Positions 4,727 through 11,655 of a stretch of 11,655 nucleotides of DNA are shown here, one piece after another. Below the pieces are notes generated by a model. It was not told the origin of the DNA. It searched no databases and was given only the letters and a program-made list of their open reading frames with translations. Position numbers and translations under genes: made by a program. The DNA lies in the NCBI GenBank assembly GCA_002502685.1, contig DAQA01000043.1:1-11655 (forward strand). The letters run 5' to 3'. Position 1 is the stretch's first letter. Every line of letters begins with the position of its first letter. This DNA is from Euryarchaeota archaeon UBA202. Its GTDB lineage: Archaea; Thermoplasmatota; E2; UBA202.

Positions 4727-6424
4727 CTACTCTTCTATAAAAGGAACACATTTTTGAAAATATGTCAAATCGATATTTCCCCAGTCGTCACCATCATGTT
4801 CACCATGTGTTCCATCCGAATAGTCCAGAACACTAGCGCTGTATGTGGGTTTGAGTAATCCATGTAAAATTAGTCCTCCTTGATTTCCATAGTTCATACA
4901 GCTCACATAATTTGCCCAATAGGCTATTGCCTCTCCATGGTTTTTCCATTGCTCTTGGAATGTGTCACCCTCTCGGAATTTTATGGATTGGTTATCGATT
5001 CCATAAAAATAGTATGTTGTATCATTCTCTTTTAGGTCATCAGGGATTATTTCCTCTATGTATCCTGGCATCAAGCCGATGGAATGGCCTAGTTCATGCA
5101 TAAATAGGCTGGCAAGCCAGACATATTTTGTCCGGGGGTTAAAGAAAGAGAGGTTAGGGTGAAGAATTGAATAAAAAATATTGTTCAGTCCATAATCAGC
5201 CCAAAATACGTCCCGGGATCCGGATACAGAAAATGCATCATATGTATTGCCAGCATCTTGAGGATATATCCATCCTGCCCGGTGTGATATGAGGCAATAA
5301 TGGAAGATGCCTTTTCTGTCATCAGAAAACGTGTTATGATAATATTCATACAATCCCTTCTCTGGAACTGTGGCTTCAGCGTAGGGAACTATGTCTCCTC
5401 CTCCCTCCATACGTCCATCGTCAATATGGAGAGTAATATCATGTCTGGAAAATTTTTCTATCACCATTTGCTGGGATTCATTCCAGAGCATATATACAGG
5501 ATAGTCATATCGTTTACCAGTTGATTGCATACCATCTACTTCCACAAAAATATCTTGATGAAATGGATTTGCCAGCCATTCTTGTAGACTGTATTCTACA
5601 GAATTTGGCAAACCATCCATATCTGGATCTAATGTGGTGTGATGATTATATATATAGGGTTCATATCCCCATTTCCATTCCCATGCCGTGGGGATTTCAT
5701 CATGGTCAGGATCTAGTTGTGAGTCATCAACAAAGGGGTCTGTATGCAGAATGTTAACCTCTGTCCAATAGGGGATGCCATCCCCGTCAGGATCTGTCTG
5801 GCTGAAGGTAAACCATACCTCACAGTTCTCTCCTAAATGATGGCCATATCCATCGGTATCATCAAGGGTGTCATCGCCAGACCAGTGTCCTGTTCGATAA
5901 TCATAGGTAAGATCTATTTTTTCCAATTCCACATGGTTTTCTTTTCCTAAAATTCCTCTCCTTGGCTGTATTTCAATGATTTGAAGTGATATCCGGGATT
6001 CAGGTTGTTCTTCCGTGATATCTTCGGAAACCAGGATAAAATCATGTCCTGTGTCCCATAGTGTTAGCAATCCAGATCCACTACCCTGGGCGGTACTCAG
6101 AAAGCTGCTGTTAAACTCGGTCCCGTCAATGGTGACAACAAAATAATAGGGGTTTGGCTCTGGTATTTTTCTACCATACGTCCTCATCTGTTCCTCTAAC
6201 CCCCGTCTTCGTATACGATCTATCTGGACAAACAATCCCTGTTTGATATAGGGACTGATTCTATCATCAATATCAATGATTGGTTCATCATCATCGTCTG
6301 TTTTATCCTGGGTATCCCTAAATATGACTAATGCAATGATTGCAATAAGGGCAATGGCTATTATCACCCACAGCCAGAAATATTTATTTTTTGTATATAC
6401 CAGATTATCACTCCCCAATGGCAT
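4727..6424 (-). CDS. Membrane-anchored HExxH metallopeptidase-like protein with calcium-binding repeats
   Basis: The 565-residue protein has one N-terminal membrane segment (about residues 15-35, after a short lysine-containing head) and an acidic stalk (DDDDEPIIDIDD). Most of it should therefore face outward as a signal-anchored protein. Aspartate-rich segments DPDGDGIPYWTE (211-222), DPDHDEIPTAWE (238-249) and DPDMDGLPNSVEY (266-278) resemble thrombospondin type 3 calcium-binding repeats. The zinc motif HELGHSIGL is at 443-451, and a CMNYG sequence at 509-513 resembles the Met-turn of metzincins. A conserved-looking YSDGTHGEHDGDDWGNIDL region closes the protein. The usual third zinc ligand three residues after the motif glycine is P453, not His or Asp, so activity is uncertain. 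It lies 48 bp after arfC with its own TATA-like sequences. I do not recognise an exact family name. Confidence 0.85.
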   Translation of the reverse strand: MPLGSDNLVYTKNKYFWLWVIIAIALIAIIALVIFRDTQDKTDDDDEPIIDIDDRISPYIKQGLFVQIDRIRRRGLEEQMRTYGRKIPEPNPYYFVVTIDGTEFNSSFLSTAQGSGSGLLTLWDTGHDFILVSEDITEEQPESRISLQIIEIQPRRGILGKENHVELEKIDLTYDYRTGHWSGDDTLDDTDGYGHHLGENCEVWFTFSQTDPDGDGIPYWTEVNILHTDPFVDDSQLDPDHDEIPTAWEWKWGYEPYIYNHHTTLDPDMDGLPNSVEYSLQEWLANPFHQDIFVEVDGMQSTGKRYDYPVYMLWNESQQMVIEKFSRHDITLHIDDGRMEGGGDIVPYAEATVPEKGLYEYYHNTFSDDRKGIFHYCLISHRAGWIYPQDAGNTYDAFSVSGSRDVFWADYGLNNIFYSILHPNLSFFNPRTKYVWLASLFMHELGHSIGLMPGYIEEIIPDDLKENDTTYYFYGIDNQSIKFREGDTFQEQWKNHGEAIAYWANYVSCMNYGNQGGLILHGLLKPTYSASVLDYSDGTHGEHDGDDWGNIDLTYFQKCVPFIEE

Positions 6425-6460
6425 AAGATATCCATTCTATTTGTATTAAGAAAAGATTTT

Positions 6461-6467
6461 ATTTATA
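6461..6467 (-). promoter_or_regulatory. Candidate TATA box for the metallopeptidase gene
   Basis: TATAAAT on the minus strand is centred about 40 bp before the ATG at 6424, in the 48-bp gap after arfC, giving a leader of about 14 nt. A second TTAATAC-like box near 6443-6450 is closer to the leaderless spacing. Either would let the gene be expressed apart from the upstream operon. Confidence 0.35.
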
Positions 6468-6472
6468 GTTAT

Positions 6473-7159
6473 CTATAAGTTTTTTTGAGCAGGCAAACTC
6501 CCATTCACCGAATTCTTTCTTTGGGGTTTACATTGGATAAGCAAGCCATCCTCCAGTTTCTCTATCCTTTGTATCCTCATATGAATCACAGACTCCAGGG
6601 TGGCTGCTCCAGTGTCTCCTGCAAGAGTCGGTGAGGTAACTCCACCAATTATCATTGGGGCAATAAAGACCAATAATTCATCCACTAGATTATTTCTGAG
6701 AAATTCCCAAATAACGGTTTCTCCTCCCTCAACCATTATTTTTTTTATGCCCCGGTCACCAAGATACTCAATTAATTGATGCAGGTTAACCCTTTTATTA
6801 GGTGGCCCACATCGAATAATGGTAATATGTTCATACCTGTCCTCTTTACAGGTGGTGACTATTAAGGTGGGGGCACCGGGTTTTAAAACCTGTGCATTTC
6901 TGGGTATCCTAAGATTGCTATCTAGAATAATCCTTAAAGGCTGGGAGGGGGATGAAATATATTTTTCTTTCACCAGTAACTTGGGATCATCCATAAGAAC
7001 CGTACCGATTCCCACCACTATGGCATCGGAATCATTCCTCAATTTATGGACACGTTTCAGGTCTTCTTCACAAGAAATCCGTGTTTGTCTCCTGGAGGGC
7101 AATGCTATCTTTCCATCCAGGGACATTGCACAATTTATGGTTACCCAGGGTTTACTCAT
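6473..7159 (-). CDS. arfC: 2,5-diamino-6-(ribosylamino)-4(3H)-pyrimidinone 5'-phosphate reductase (RibD C-terminal domain type)
   Basis: This 228-residue cytoplasmic enzyme is the stand-alone reductase of archaeal riboflavin (and F420 deazaflavin) precursor synthesis; it reduces the ribosyl moiety to ribityl using NAD(P)H. Visible motifs are INCAMSLDGKIA (8-19), DAIVVGIGTVLMDDPKL (45-61), LRIILDSNLRIP (75-86), the glycine-rich MVEGGETV (142-149) and ELLVFIAPMIIGG (161-173), in the order found in MJ0671 and yeast Rib7. There is no N-terminal deaminase domain, as expected in archaea. The ATG overlaps the upstream surface-protein stop in TAATG, so translation is coupled. The C-terminal 15 or so residues are low in family similarity. 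No other riboflavin gene lies in the window. Confidence 0.92.
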   Translation of the reverse strand: MSKPWVTINCAMSLDGKIALPSRRQTRISCEEDLKRVHKLRNDSDAIVVGIGTVLMDDPKLLVKEKYISSPSQPLRIILDSNLRIPRNAQVLKPGAPTLIVTTCKEDRYEHITIIRCGPPNKRVNLHQLIEYLGDRGIKKIMVEGGETVIWEFLRNNLVDELLVFIAPMIIGGVTSPTLAGDTGAATLESVIHMRIQRIEKLEDGLLIQCKPQRKNSVNGSLPAQKNL

Positions 7160-10100
7160 TATGATTTTCTTTTCCGTATCCCCACAAGAAGACCCAGGAT
7201 AAGGACAACAAAAAGGGCTTCAAATCCTGGTGTTTGGCCAGGATGCTTCAATGCTTCAGTGAGACTATGGCCACTTATGGTCTCTGTTGTGGTACAAAAT
7301 GTGGGTTTCTCCCAGCCACCATAGGGTGAATAGGCAACAAGATCAGGGTCACCAAAATATTCAATGTTTTCAGAGGTATCCCACCAATAATCATCATTCA
7401 TATACTCAATACCCACGTGTCTAATCATTTCTCCATATGCTTCCCCTGCAGTTGCACCCAGTGCCACTTCACGGAGATACATTAAAAAACCAAAGGATCC
7501 GTACCATGATGTCACCCAGGGGTCAACGACCTGATATACAAAACCGGATCGAATCAATGAAAGATGAAGTAGGGTATTGGCAACCAAGCAACTACCGCCC
7601 ATGAAGCATGCCGAATGAACATTGTCAAGAGCCTCCATCATTTGTTCACCATGGACCGGTTCAGTTTGTAGTTGCCCCACATAGGCGATTACAATACCGT
7701 CATGTCCCGCTACCGTGCTGGGGAGAATATCAAATCCTGCATTTTTCATAAAGGTTAAGGTATCCGGGTTTTGAGTTGATCCCCCTTGTTCGTATCCCCG
7801 CCAGGGATTTGTTTCATATTTCTGATCCTTCCAGAAAGCTATACTGCCTGAATCATACTGAACCCCGTGCATGACTTCTATCCAATACAAAACACCCTTG
7901 TTTAGGTTTTCAATGGTGGATGGAAAATTTGTGGTATACACTGAATCATATCCAAGTTTTTCCATGTAAAATGATGTTATCTCGGAACTGGTCATATCTG
8001 GATAGTATGTTCCCTCTTTGTAGGGAATATTTGAGCTTTCATCAATTTTGTTTGGGGAGGGCTCATAAAAGGGCACAATCCCCGAGGCTGTCTCATATTG
8101 AGTTCCCCATCTCTGATAGGTTAATTCATTGAAACGGTGCTCATAGCAGATATGTGATTCAAGAATGGGATACATAACCTGTATCTCGCTTTCGGGTGTT
8201 ATTATTTGTAAACCACCCGCTTTTCGTTCACTCTGGCTGCCGGTAATCCTGTGAACACCGTGAGAGTCTACGGCTGGATTTGCAAAGATGAGTGCGGGAT
8301 AGAACACTGAACGGCACACCCAATAGGCGGTATCCGTGGGTGTCCCCATGATCCGGCCAGGGTTCGCAGCACCAGGAAACACCCGATCCCAGGTGGTTCC
8401 AATGTCAAACTGTCCAGCTACTGTTATCATTGATTCCGCACCAATACCATCCAATCCAATGTCATCCAGGAAGTCATAGACACTTTTGCCCGTCAAAGTC
8501 ATGGATATAACGGGGGGATAGTAGCGTGTTGGTGCCATATTCACCCATTCATTATTATGCCAGGCATTTGCACGACTCAAGGCGGGGTGCACATCTGTAA
8601 CTAAGAGAGGGCTTCCATGATGTGCCGCGGCGAGTGCCCCTGGCCCTATATAGAATGCTTGTCTTTTTTCGCCTGCTGGTTGCAGTGTTCCCGTTTTCCA
8701 ATAACTCCAGGGATTTACCGTGGAAAAGATGATATCATTTTGGTGGGTTATTGAATGGATCTTGGAATAGACATCCTCATAATGTGTATATTCATATACT
8801 GTTCCATATTCTCTAAGGGTTTCCCGTATACTATCCTTTGAATAGTCTCCTAGGTTTATGTAATATATTTCATCAATGGAGAGTTTATCTAAGGCATCTT
8901 TTGTTACTGAAGAAACCTTTGTGGAGTTAACATAGAGAAGAGGGGCATTGGTAAGTGATGCAAGGATTGCGCCTTCTGCTGCTGAATGAAGTGCGTCTCC
9001 TTCTTGTTCATAAAATTTTTGTTCCCATGAATAGTGGAGAGTAAAATCGATATTACTGGGGGAATCATCCATTTTTAAAACAATGATACTGTAATTACCT
9101 ATCCCCAGTTCACTAAATGTTGCCCGGTTTCCCTCAATGAGAGGAAACGTGGCACCGGATTCATCTTTAAGGAGTATCCCAAGGTTTGCATTGGATTGAA
9201 GGTCAAATACTGCATTGCGGCATCCATAGGGAGTGGATGGTAAATTTATCTCTGTTCCGGGATAAAGGGTTACCTCGATAAGATAATTAACTCCTTTGGG
9301 TTGTGCCATTGTATTTAAAATCGTTCCTTGGAAGGGCAATAATTGTCCCAGTTTTGATAGAAATGAAATTGTTTTTTCCCTGAGTGGTCCCACACTTTTC
9401 ATATTTTCAGTGGTAACCCATGTTGATTTGGTGGGCATGTAGGTAACTGAGGCTGACCAATCACCCGGGTGTGTGACATAGGAGCGACAATAGTCAAAAA
9501 CATTAGTGAAAGACCAGTGTGAGGATGCATCAACCATTCCCATCTCCCAGTCCACCAGTTGAAGATCTGGGTCAAGAGCTTTTCCTCCCCGCCAGGTAAG
9601 ATTGGCGGTGACATATTTGTACTGGTTTTGGATGGTGAAATTATTATGTTGGGGGATGATGCCCACATCGCGACTGTTTTTAATCTCAGAAGTATTTAAT
9701 TTGTATCCTCCGGGAATGTTTCCTTGTAGTGATGCCTCATGGTGTATATTGGCATCTGTGAAATCGTCTTCTATACAGGCGACAACAGCACTATTGCTGG
9801 TCTCCCAATTTGCCAAGGCAAGTTCACTGGCTGTACTGTAGGGGTCATCTGTGGTAATTTCAATATGGGACACTGTGTCCCATCTTTTTTCTAGGTTTTC
9901 ATCTTTGACATTGATTAACTGTATCTGATTGAGTTTCCCATTACAAAAGGTCATCCAGTCATCCATGAAATTCATTATCCCCTTGTTACTGTTCAGTACC
10001 GGTTCACTGTGCGCTGGTTCATAAAAAAGCAATGGATTTGAAAAAATCTTGTCGGATGCGTCATCATAAAAAACATTGACGGGGATGGACGCCAGGTAAC

Positions 10101-10281
10101 TGTAATCATCTAGGTAACCGTCTTCATCAAAACCTACAAAGGATACCCTTTTTAGGGGGACCACCTCTTTCCAGGAGACACCCTGATACCCATCGATTTG
10201 GTGTATATCTTGTGACAGTACCGGGACAGAACAAGAAATTAAAGTTGTCACTATTATTAGGGCAAGAATGTTTGATTTCAT
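7159..10281 (-). CDS. Large secreted surface protein with CWB2-like segments and a PGF-CTERM-like sorting tail; possible degenerate cysteine peptidase
   Basis: From the ATG at 10281 (1040 residues; a TTG directly precedes it) the protein opens with a signal peptide: KSN, a hydrophobic core, then LISC, which also fits a lipobox, and a possible Sec site before QDI. Residues about 430-475 (GAILASLTNAPLLYVNSTK, then DEIYYI) and 545-565 (GPGALAAAHHGSPLLVTD) resemble cell-wall-binding repeat 2 units. The C-terminal third has a FGDPDL motif near 977, as at the end of gingipain-like (C25) domains, an MHG near 804-806 and an AC plus GGSC near 891-898 that might be the His/Cys pair of a clan CD peptidase. 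The tail PGQTPGFEALFVV, a hydrophobic stretch and final RKRKS match the archaeosortase PGF-CTERM pattern. Several N-x-S/T sequons suggest glycosylation. It lies 25 nt after truA and overlaps arfC. Exact function unknown. Confidence 0.85.
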   Translation of the reverse strand: MKSNILALIIVTTLISCSVPVLSQDIHQIDGYQGVSWKEVVPLKRVSFVGFDEDGYLDDYSYLASIPVNVFYDDASDKIFSNPLLFYEPAHSEPVLNSNKGIMNFMDDWMTFCNGKLNQIQLINVKDENLEKRWDTVSHIEITTDDPYSTASELALANWETSNSAVVACIEDDFTDANIHHEASLQGNIPGGYKLNTSEIKNSRDVGIIPQHNNFTIQNQYKYVTANLTWRGGKALDPDLQLVDWEMGMVDASSHWSFTNVFDYCRSYVTHPGDWSASVTYMPTKSTWVTTENMKSVGPLREKTISFLSKLGQLLPFQGTILNTMAQPKGVNYLIEVTLYPGTEINLPSTPYGCRNAVFDLQSNANLGILLKDESGATFPLIEGNRATFSELGIGNYSIIVLKMDDSPSNIDFTLHYSWEQKFYEQEGDALHSAAEGAILASLTNAPLLYVNSTKVSSVTKDALDKLSIDEIYYINLGDYSKDSIRETLREYGTVYEYTHYEDVYSKIHSITHQNDIIFSTVNPWSYWKTGTLQPAGEKRQAFYIGPGALAAAHHGSPLLVTDVHPALSRANAWHNNEWVNMAPTRYYPPVISMTLTGKSVYDFLDDIGLDGIGAESMITVAGQFDIGTTWDRVFPGAANPGRIMGTPTDTAYWVCRSVFYPALIFANPAVDSHGVHRITGSQSERKAGGLQIITPESEIQVMYPILESHICYEHRFNELTYQRWGTQYETASGIVPFYEPSPNKIDESSNIPYKEGTYYPDMTSSEITSFYMEKLGYDSVYTTNFPSTIENLNKGVLYWIEVMHGVQYDSGSIAFWKDQKYETNPWRGYEQGGSTQNPDTLTFMKNAGFDILPSTVAGHDGIVIAYVGQLQTEPVHGEQMMEALDNVHSACFMGGSCLVANTLLHLSLIRSGFVYQVVDPWVTSWYGSFGFLMYLREVALGATAGEAYGEMIRHVGIEYMNDDYWWDTSENIEYFGDPDLVAYSPYGGWEKPTFCTTTETISGHSLTEALKHPGQTPGFEALFVVLILGLLVGIRKRKS

Positions 10282-10306
10282 CAAGCCTTTATCCTATTAA
10301 CAGTAA

Positions 10307-11119
10307 TTAAGATTTTGGTGTTTCAGCCATATTTTCAAACATCAGGGCACGCATGTGGTAATACTGGGTGATATTTTCGATGTTTTTTTGGGCTTTATTA
10401 AATGGTGTAAATGTCATATTTTTGTATTGAACATCCATTAACATCAAGTATTCCGGGGGTGCTATTCCAAAGGATTTGTGGTGGCAGGAGTCATTTAGGG
10501 TTTTTTCAATAGTTGCTGGGTTTATCTTATTTTTTCCCATTTTTTCCATGGCTGCTACCATCCGTCTGACTTGATTCCAGAGGAATCGTTGTGCCGTTAT
10601 ATCAATGAGATAAAAGTTTTTCTTGTGGGTAATGGTGATTTTATCTATTTTTAGGCAGGGGTTTTTTGTGGTGTCTTTTGTATAATTTGTAAAGTTATGT
10701 TCTCCTTGAAATAGGTGGCCGGCCTGTTTTAGCTGGTAACTCTCTATTGATTTATCGGGAAGGTAATAACGGTACCATCGTTTGTGTGCATATCGTGGAT
10801 TAAATTCTTCAGATACCTGTGTTGCTCCCCGGATCCAGATGTCCCTAAGTTTTGTTTGTAATGGATAAATTGTTTCTTTGAAGGATGTGTTGATATCAAA
10901 TACTACGATGTTTCCCTTGGCGCTGACTCCCTGGTCTGTCCGTGATGCTGACTGGATTTTAATTTTTTGTGTTTTTTTTTCTTTGGAAATTTTTTGTAGG
11001 TACCTACTGATTTCTCCTTCAATTGTTCTTACCTTTGGCTGGATGGCAAAGCCATGGAACTTGGTGCCATCATAAGCAATTTTTAGGGCTATCCGCATAT
11101 GTCTATGAAATGGTATCAT
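10307..11119 (-). CDS. truA: tRNA pseudouridine synthase A
   Basis: TruA converts uridines at positions 38-40 of the tRNA anticodon arm to pseudouridine. The 270-residue protein has the N-terminal RIALKIAYDGTKFHGFAIQP block (9-28) and the catalytic motif SASRTDQGVSA with D62 as the nucleophilic aspartate. A later NQVRRMVAAM segment near residues 185-194 matches the conserved RNA-binding/active-site region. Either the ATG at 11119 or the one at 11098 (MRIALK, the more usual N-terminus) could be the start; a TATA-like box 26 bp before 11119 favours a leaderless start there. It is first in a minus-strand series, followed 25 nt later by the surface protein, and diverges from the Trm112-like gene. 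The C-terminal 30 residues look lineage-specific. Confidence 0.95.
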   Translation of the reverse strand: MIPFHRHMRIALKIAYDGTKFHGFAIQPKVRTIEGEISRYLQKISKEKKTQKIKIQSASRTDQGVSAKGNIVVFDINTSFKETIYPLQTKLRDIWIRGATQVSEEFNPRYAHKRWYRYYLPDKSIESYQLKQAGHLFQGEHNFTNYTKDTTKNPCLKIDKITITHKKNFYLIDITAQRFLWNQVRRMVAAMEKMGKNKINPATIEKTLNDSCHHKSFGIAPPEYLMLMDVQYKNMTFTPFNKAQKNIENITQYYHMRALMFENMAETPKS

Positions 11120-11124
11120 CCCAT

Positions 11125-11134
11125 AAATTTTTAA
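11125..11134 (+). promoter_or_regulatory. Predicted TATA box of the Trm112-like gene
   Basis: AAATTTTTAA is centred about 27 bp before the GTG at 11157, consistent with a leaderless transcript. It lies within the 37-bp gap shared with the truA promoter. Confidence 0.45.
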
Positions 11135-11140
11135 TGGAAG

Positions 11141-11148
11141 AATTTATT
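11141..11148 (-). promoter_or_regulatory. Predicted TATA box of truA
   Basis: AATAAATT on the minus strand is centred about 26 bp before the truA ATG at 11119, consistent with leaderless transcription. It and the opposing box at 11125-11134 lie only 6 bp apart. Confidence 0.45.
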
Positions 11149-11156
11149 GTGCTTGG

Positions 11157-11327
11157 GTGAAGGAAGAGCTTTTGGATTTCATATGTTGCCCTGTCTGTAA
11201 AGGAGAGGTTGAGCTTACTGTTCAGAAAAAAAAAGGGTCAGATGTTTTAGAGGGCACCTTGACGTGTCCGAAATGTCACATAGATTATGTTATTACCGGG
11301 GGTATTCCCAATCTACTTCCTCCGTGA
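11157..11327 (+). CDS. Trm112-like methyltransferase activator (small zinc-ribbon protein)
   Basis: The 56-residue frame starts with GTG at 11157 and ends with TGA at 11325-11327. It begins VKEELLDFICCPVCKGE, has a second TCPKC knuckle, and ends with YVITGGIPNLLPP, which is the layout of the Trm112/YcaR family. The four zinc ligands would be C11, C14, C37 and C40. Trm112 proteins bind and stabilise several class I methyltransferases that modify tRNA, rRNA or release factors; in archaea one Trm112 can serve many partners. No methyltransferase is in the window. No in-frame ATG exists upstream; a TTG at 11172 is a less likely start. It diverges from truA across 37 bp, and a T10 tract follows the stop. 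The family call rests on the paired CxxC knuckles and the characteristic C-terminal GIPNLLP. Confidence 0.88.
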   Translation: MKEELLDFICCPVCKGEVELTVQKKKGSDVLEGTLTCPKCHIDYVITGGIPNLLPP

Positions 11328-11368
11328 TTCGTCATTCTATTTCCGTGAATAACTGTGATATGGCACTC

Positions 11369-11378
11369 TTTTTTTTTT
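11369..11378 (+). terminator. T10 tract after the Trm112-like gene
   Basis: A run of ten T on the coding strand begins 42 nt after the TGA. With no hairpin visible, it fits the U-tract terminators used by archaea. Confidence 0.55.
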
Positions 11379-11446
11379 GATGATTGCTAGGGACGAGTAT
11401 TTCTGAAAAATAGATAGCGGCATAGCCCTCCTGGTTTGTTAGATTT

Positions 11447-11655
11447 TTATTGTTCTATGTTTGTTTTGGCTAAATATTTTTGAGGGATTGCAATGAGGCT
11501 ATTGTCTGTTGCGTCCCAGCCTTCTCTGAATGTTTCAAGCTTTATCGTCCAGGTTTCATTGTCTATTATCTCAGGAAAGGTTACCGTGTGTATATGGACG
11601 GTAAGGTCGACCATGACTCCGGGTTGAAACTTATAGGATATGTCCCCTTCAAATG
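11447..11655 (-). CDS. Unidentified protein, C-terminal fragment (N-terminus beyond the right edge)
   Basis: A minus-strand frame is open from the window edge to a TAA at 11447-11449, giving 68 residues of C-terminus. It reads as alternating hydrophobic and polar residues (VMVDLTVHIHTV, TWTIKLETF), typical of a beta-sandwich, and ends soon after GWDATDNSLIAIP. This would suit the last extracellular domain of a secreted or S-layer protein, but no family motif or sorting tail is visible. Coding is supported by the absence of stops and by plausible residue use; the other minus-strand frame I checked hits a stop at once. The 70 bp after the stop contains no gene. Function cannot be assigned. Confidence 0.6.
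   Translation of the reverse strand, partial: FEGDISYKFQPGVMVDLTVHIHTVTFPEIIDNETWTIKLETFREGWDATDNSLIAIPQKYLAKTNIEQ

Noticed and set aside
5521..5757. Plus-strand frames opposite the metallopeptidase-like gene
   Set aside because: They mirror the calcium-repeat and linker regions of a strongly supported minus-strand gene and show no domain.
9399..9668. Minus-strand frame of 89 codons inside the surface-protein gene
   Set aside because: It lies in a different frame within the 1040-residue coding sequence, with no promoter or family motif.
11338..11423. Minus-strand small frame of 28 codons starting at an ATG (11423) preceded by AGGAGGG
   Set aside because: The purine-rich stretch is only about 2 nt from the ATG, the frame crosses the A/T tract of the opposing terminator (giving IIKKKR), and the product has no recognisable feature. 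Too weak to call.
1..11655. Mobile element or defence island
   Set aside because: No transposase, integrase, restriction, toxin-antitoxin, Cas or nuclease motif was seen; nearly all genes are housekeeping or surface proteins.

Overview
The window looks like chromosomal DNA of a low-GC euryarchaeote. The signs are an archaeal riboflavin reductase (RibD C-terminal domain alone), a COG3199-type NAD kinase, a Trm112-like mini-protein, TATA-like boxes about 26 bp upstream of several start codons, T-tracts in terminator positions, and a large secreted protein ending in a PGF-CTERM-like sorting tail. The big secreted proteins suggest a Thermoplasmata-related, protein-degrading lineage such as marine benthic group D. 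That placement is inference; no rRNA or marker phylogeny is available here.

Layout. Positions 1-2369 (minus strand) are a tight three-gene operon: pyrC (dihydroorotase), a COG2426 small-multidrug-export-type membrane protein, and an NAD kinase-like gene cut by the left edge. Positions 2370-2770 are an AT-rich divergent promoter region with several inverted repeats. Positions 2771-4569 (plus strand) hold gcvH (lipoyl H-protein), pyrK (dihydroorotate dehydrogenase electron-transfer subunit) and a YjbQ/UPF0047 gene. Each has its own TATA-like box, and T-tracts follow gcvH. Positions 4570-4726 are a convergent intergenic stretch with short direct repeats and a perfect 9-bp stem-loop.

Positions 4727-11119 (minus strand) run, in transcription order, truA (tRNA pseudouridine synthase), a 1040-residue secreted protein with a C-terminal sorting tail, arfC (riboflavin pathway reductase, coupled by a TAATG overlap) and a 565-residue membrane-anchored HExxH metallopeptidase-like protein. 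Diverging from truA on the plus strand is a 56-codon Trm112-like gene (11157-11327). The right edge holds the C-terminal end of an unidentified minus-strand protein.

How they fit together. PyrC and PyrK belong to de novo pyrimidine synthesis and face away from each other across gcvH. TruA and the Trm112-like protein both concern RNA modification and share a 37-bp divergent promoter. The two exported proteins flank arfC; both carry protease-like signatures and both have irregular putative active sites. I see no CRISPR array, transposase, integrase, toxin-antitoxin pair, tRNA or rRNA, and nothing that supports a defence system. The most unusual part is the pair of surface proteins and the large one's sorting tail.
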